Positions 63,089 to 64,000 of a DNA stretch of 64,000 nucleotides are shown here, in pieces. The translations under genes and the position numbers were made by a program. The notes beneath the pieces are model-generated. The model saw nothing but the letters and a program-made list of their open reading frames with translations. It was not told where the DNA came from and ran no database searches. Within the stretch, counting starts at the first letter, position 1. The number at the start of each line of letters is the position of its first letter. This DNA comes from Piezodorus guildinii (lineage: Eukaryota > Arthropoda > Insecta > Hemiptera > Pentatomidae), in NCBI GenBank assembly GCA_023052935.1, contig CM041298.1:186001-250000 (forward strand). Direction: 5' to 3'.

Positions 63089-63775
63089 TTACTTTCACTT
63101 ACTATATATAGTAAGGGAAAGTATTGCGATCGTGAAAATTTTCGAATTCCAGTTTTCAACGGAAATACACGTTTTAGGGTCCCCTGAGTCCAAATAACCA
63201 AGTCCCGCAAAAAGGTCTGCGTCTGTGTACGGTAAGTCCTATGAAACTGAAATTTCATATTTAAGACAACTATACAGAGACGTGACAAAACTTTTTTCTT
63301 CAAAATGAGCTTACCAGAAGAGGCACTTTATACCATGCTTTTTGCACCTTTTTTCGATTTTCTCGAAAACGGTTCCGACGATTTTAATTAAACACCATAT
63401 ATCACTTGTAGCTGGGTGGCTAGTGTAACAGCCTCCTATGCCAAAGGTCACGGGTTCAAACCCGCAGGTCCTAGGATTTTTTAATGGGAGTAAAAAATCC
63501 TTAGTTATGCCGTCCTTCGGAGGGGACATTAAAAGGTGGTCCCGAGCCTGTGCGATGTCAGGTACTCGTTAAAGATCCCTATCATAATAAAACCTGGATA
63601 GGCAAAATTTAGGACTCCCACTGTAGCATCGTCCGATTAGCCACAGTAGCATAAAGTGACGTTAAACAAATAAACAAACTCCCTATATCGATGTAAAATT
63701 TAATGGGCTTTAATATCATGTAGATTTTATTCTGATTAAAATGGTTTGGCAGGGCTTAAATGCCGATATTATATT
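63089..63775 (-). mobile_element. DINE-like element, copy 16 (3' half) with SINE insertion
   Basis: Begins TTACTTTCACTTACTATATA and ends within the element at TTAAATGCCGATATTATA. A SINE interrupts it at about 63397-63680. Confidence 0.8.
63397..63680 (+). mobile_element. SINE family S, copy 9
   Basis: A box at 63411-63421, B box at 63453-63463, tail GACGTTAAACAAATAAACAA. The target duplication is unclear (AACACCATAT versus AACTCCCTATAT). Confidence 0.88.
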
Positions 63776-64000
63776 TCAATCTTATGTCACACCATGCAAT
63801 CCGGTAGAATTTTTAATTACATCTTTCCATTAGAAGTTTCTAACATTGTGACAGATTGGTGGATGAAACAAAAATATTTTTATATATAAAAAAAAATCAC
63901 CTTATGGCCAGGGCCGCGCAGAAAAAACATTTCCAATGTTGTAATTATTTTTTAAATTATTTCCCAATAGGATACAGTAAGGACTCGGCTGTAATTATAG
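63776..64000. other. Window end, nothing recognised
   Basis: AT-rich; no exon or repeat can be supported. Confidence 0.5.

Noticed and set aside
63397..63470. tRNA gene at the head of SINE family S
   Set aside because: The A box is diverged and the sequence is repeated nine times with the same non-tRNA body.

Overview
The window is animal, almost certainly insect, nuclear DNA. Genes are split by GT-AG introns, and the DNA is AT-rich and crowded with metazoan transposons: Tc1/mariner, gypsy, Jockey-type LINEs, tRNA-derived SINEs, Helitrons and Penelope-like pieces. The mixture recalls large hemipteran genomes, but that placement is an inference. No bacterial operons, rRNA, functional tRNA or CRISPR array is seen.

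Host gene. One host gene can be read. It is the 3' half of the Sec1/Munc18 gene Sly1 (SCFD1), on the + strand. Nine exons (1090-1317, 7913-8003, 9526-9661, 12049-12233, 13844-13923, 15514-15652, 16491-16682, 19257-19343, 24306-24335) join in frame with GT-AG junctions. They encode about 388 C-terminal residues and end in a 30-nt coding exon at the 3' edge of a poly-T tract. The 5' half lies upstream of the window. Sly1 introns hold most of the first 24 kb of transposons.

Layout. 1-1.0 kb: Tc1 transposon. 1.5-7.65 kb: three-level nest, with a gypsy element (147-bp LTRs, CAGAG target duplication) inside a decayed DDE transposon inside a Helentron/DINE-like element. 8-24 kb: LINE ends, SINEs, mariners, foldback elements and Sly1 exons. 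25-30 kb: DINE-like copies and a higher-order tandem array split by a palindromic element carrying hammerhead-like motifs. 30.65-35.44 kb: full-length Jockey-type LINE with 13-bp target duplication, adjacent ORF1/ORF2 and one UAG in ORF2. 36-44 kb: minisatellite, microsatellites, an inverted LINE pair, a Helitron with a nested mariner, and a CR1/Jockey-type LINE fragment interrupted by an RTE-type LINE with a 29-bp target duplication. 44-56 kb: foldback elements, MITE palindromes, a duplicated LINE segment between 212-bp direct repeats, more DINE-like copies and Helitron ends. 56-64 kb: two satellite-like tandem arrays (about 220 and 210 bp units), a possible promoter/first exon near 57.0 kb, and more DINE-like, SINE and RTE pieces.

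The most notable signals are: (a) a high-copy family (16 recognisable copies) with subterminal inverted repeats, a 3' palindrome and an internal GT microsatellite, the architecture of Helentron-associated/DINE elements; (b) palindromic elements carrying hammerhead-ribozyme-like cores in four places; (c) a SINE and a LINE sharing a 3' tail; (d) a natural empty site for an RTE insertion.
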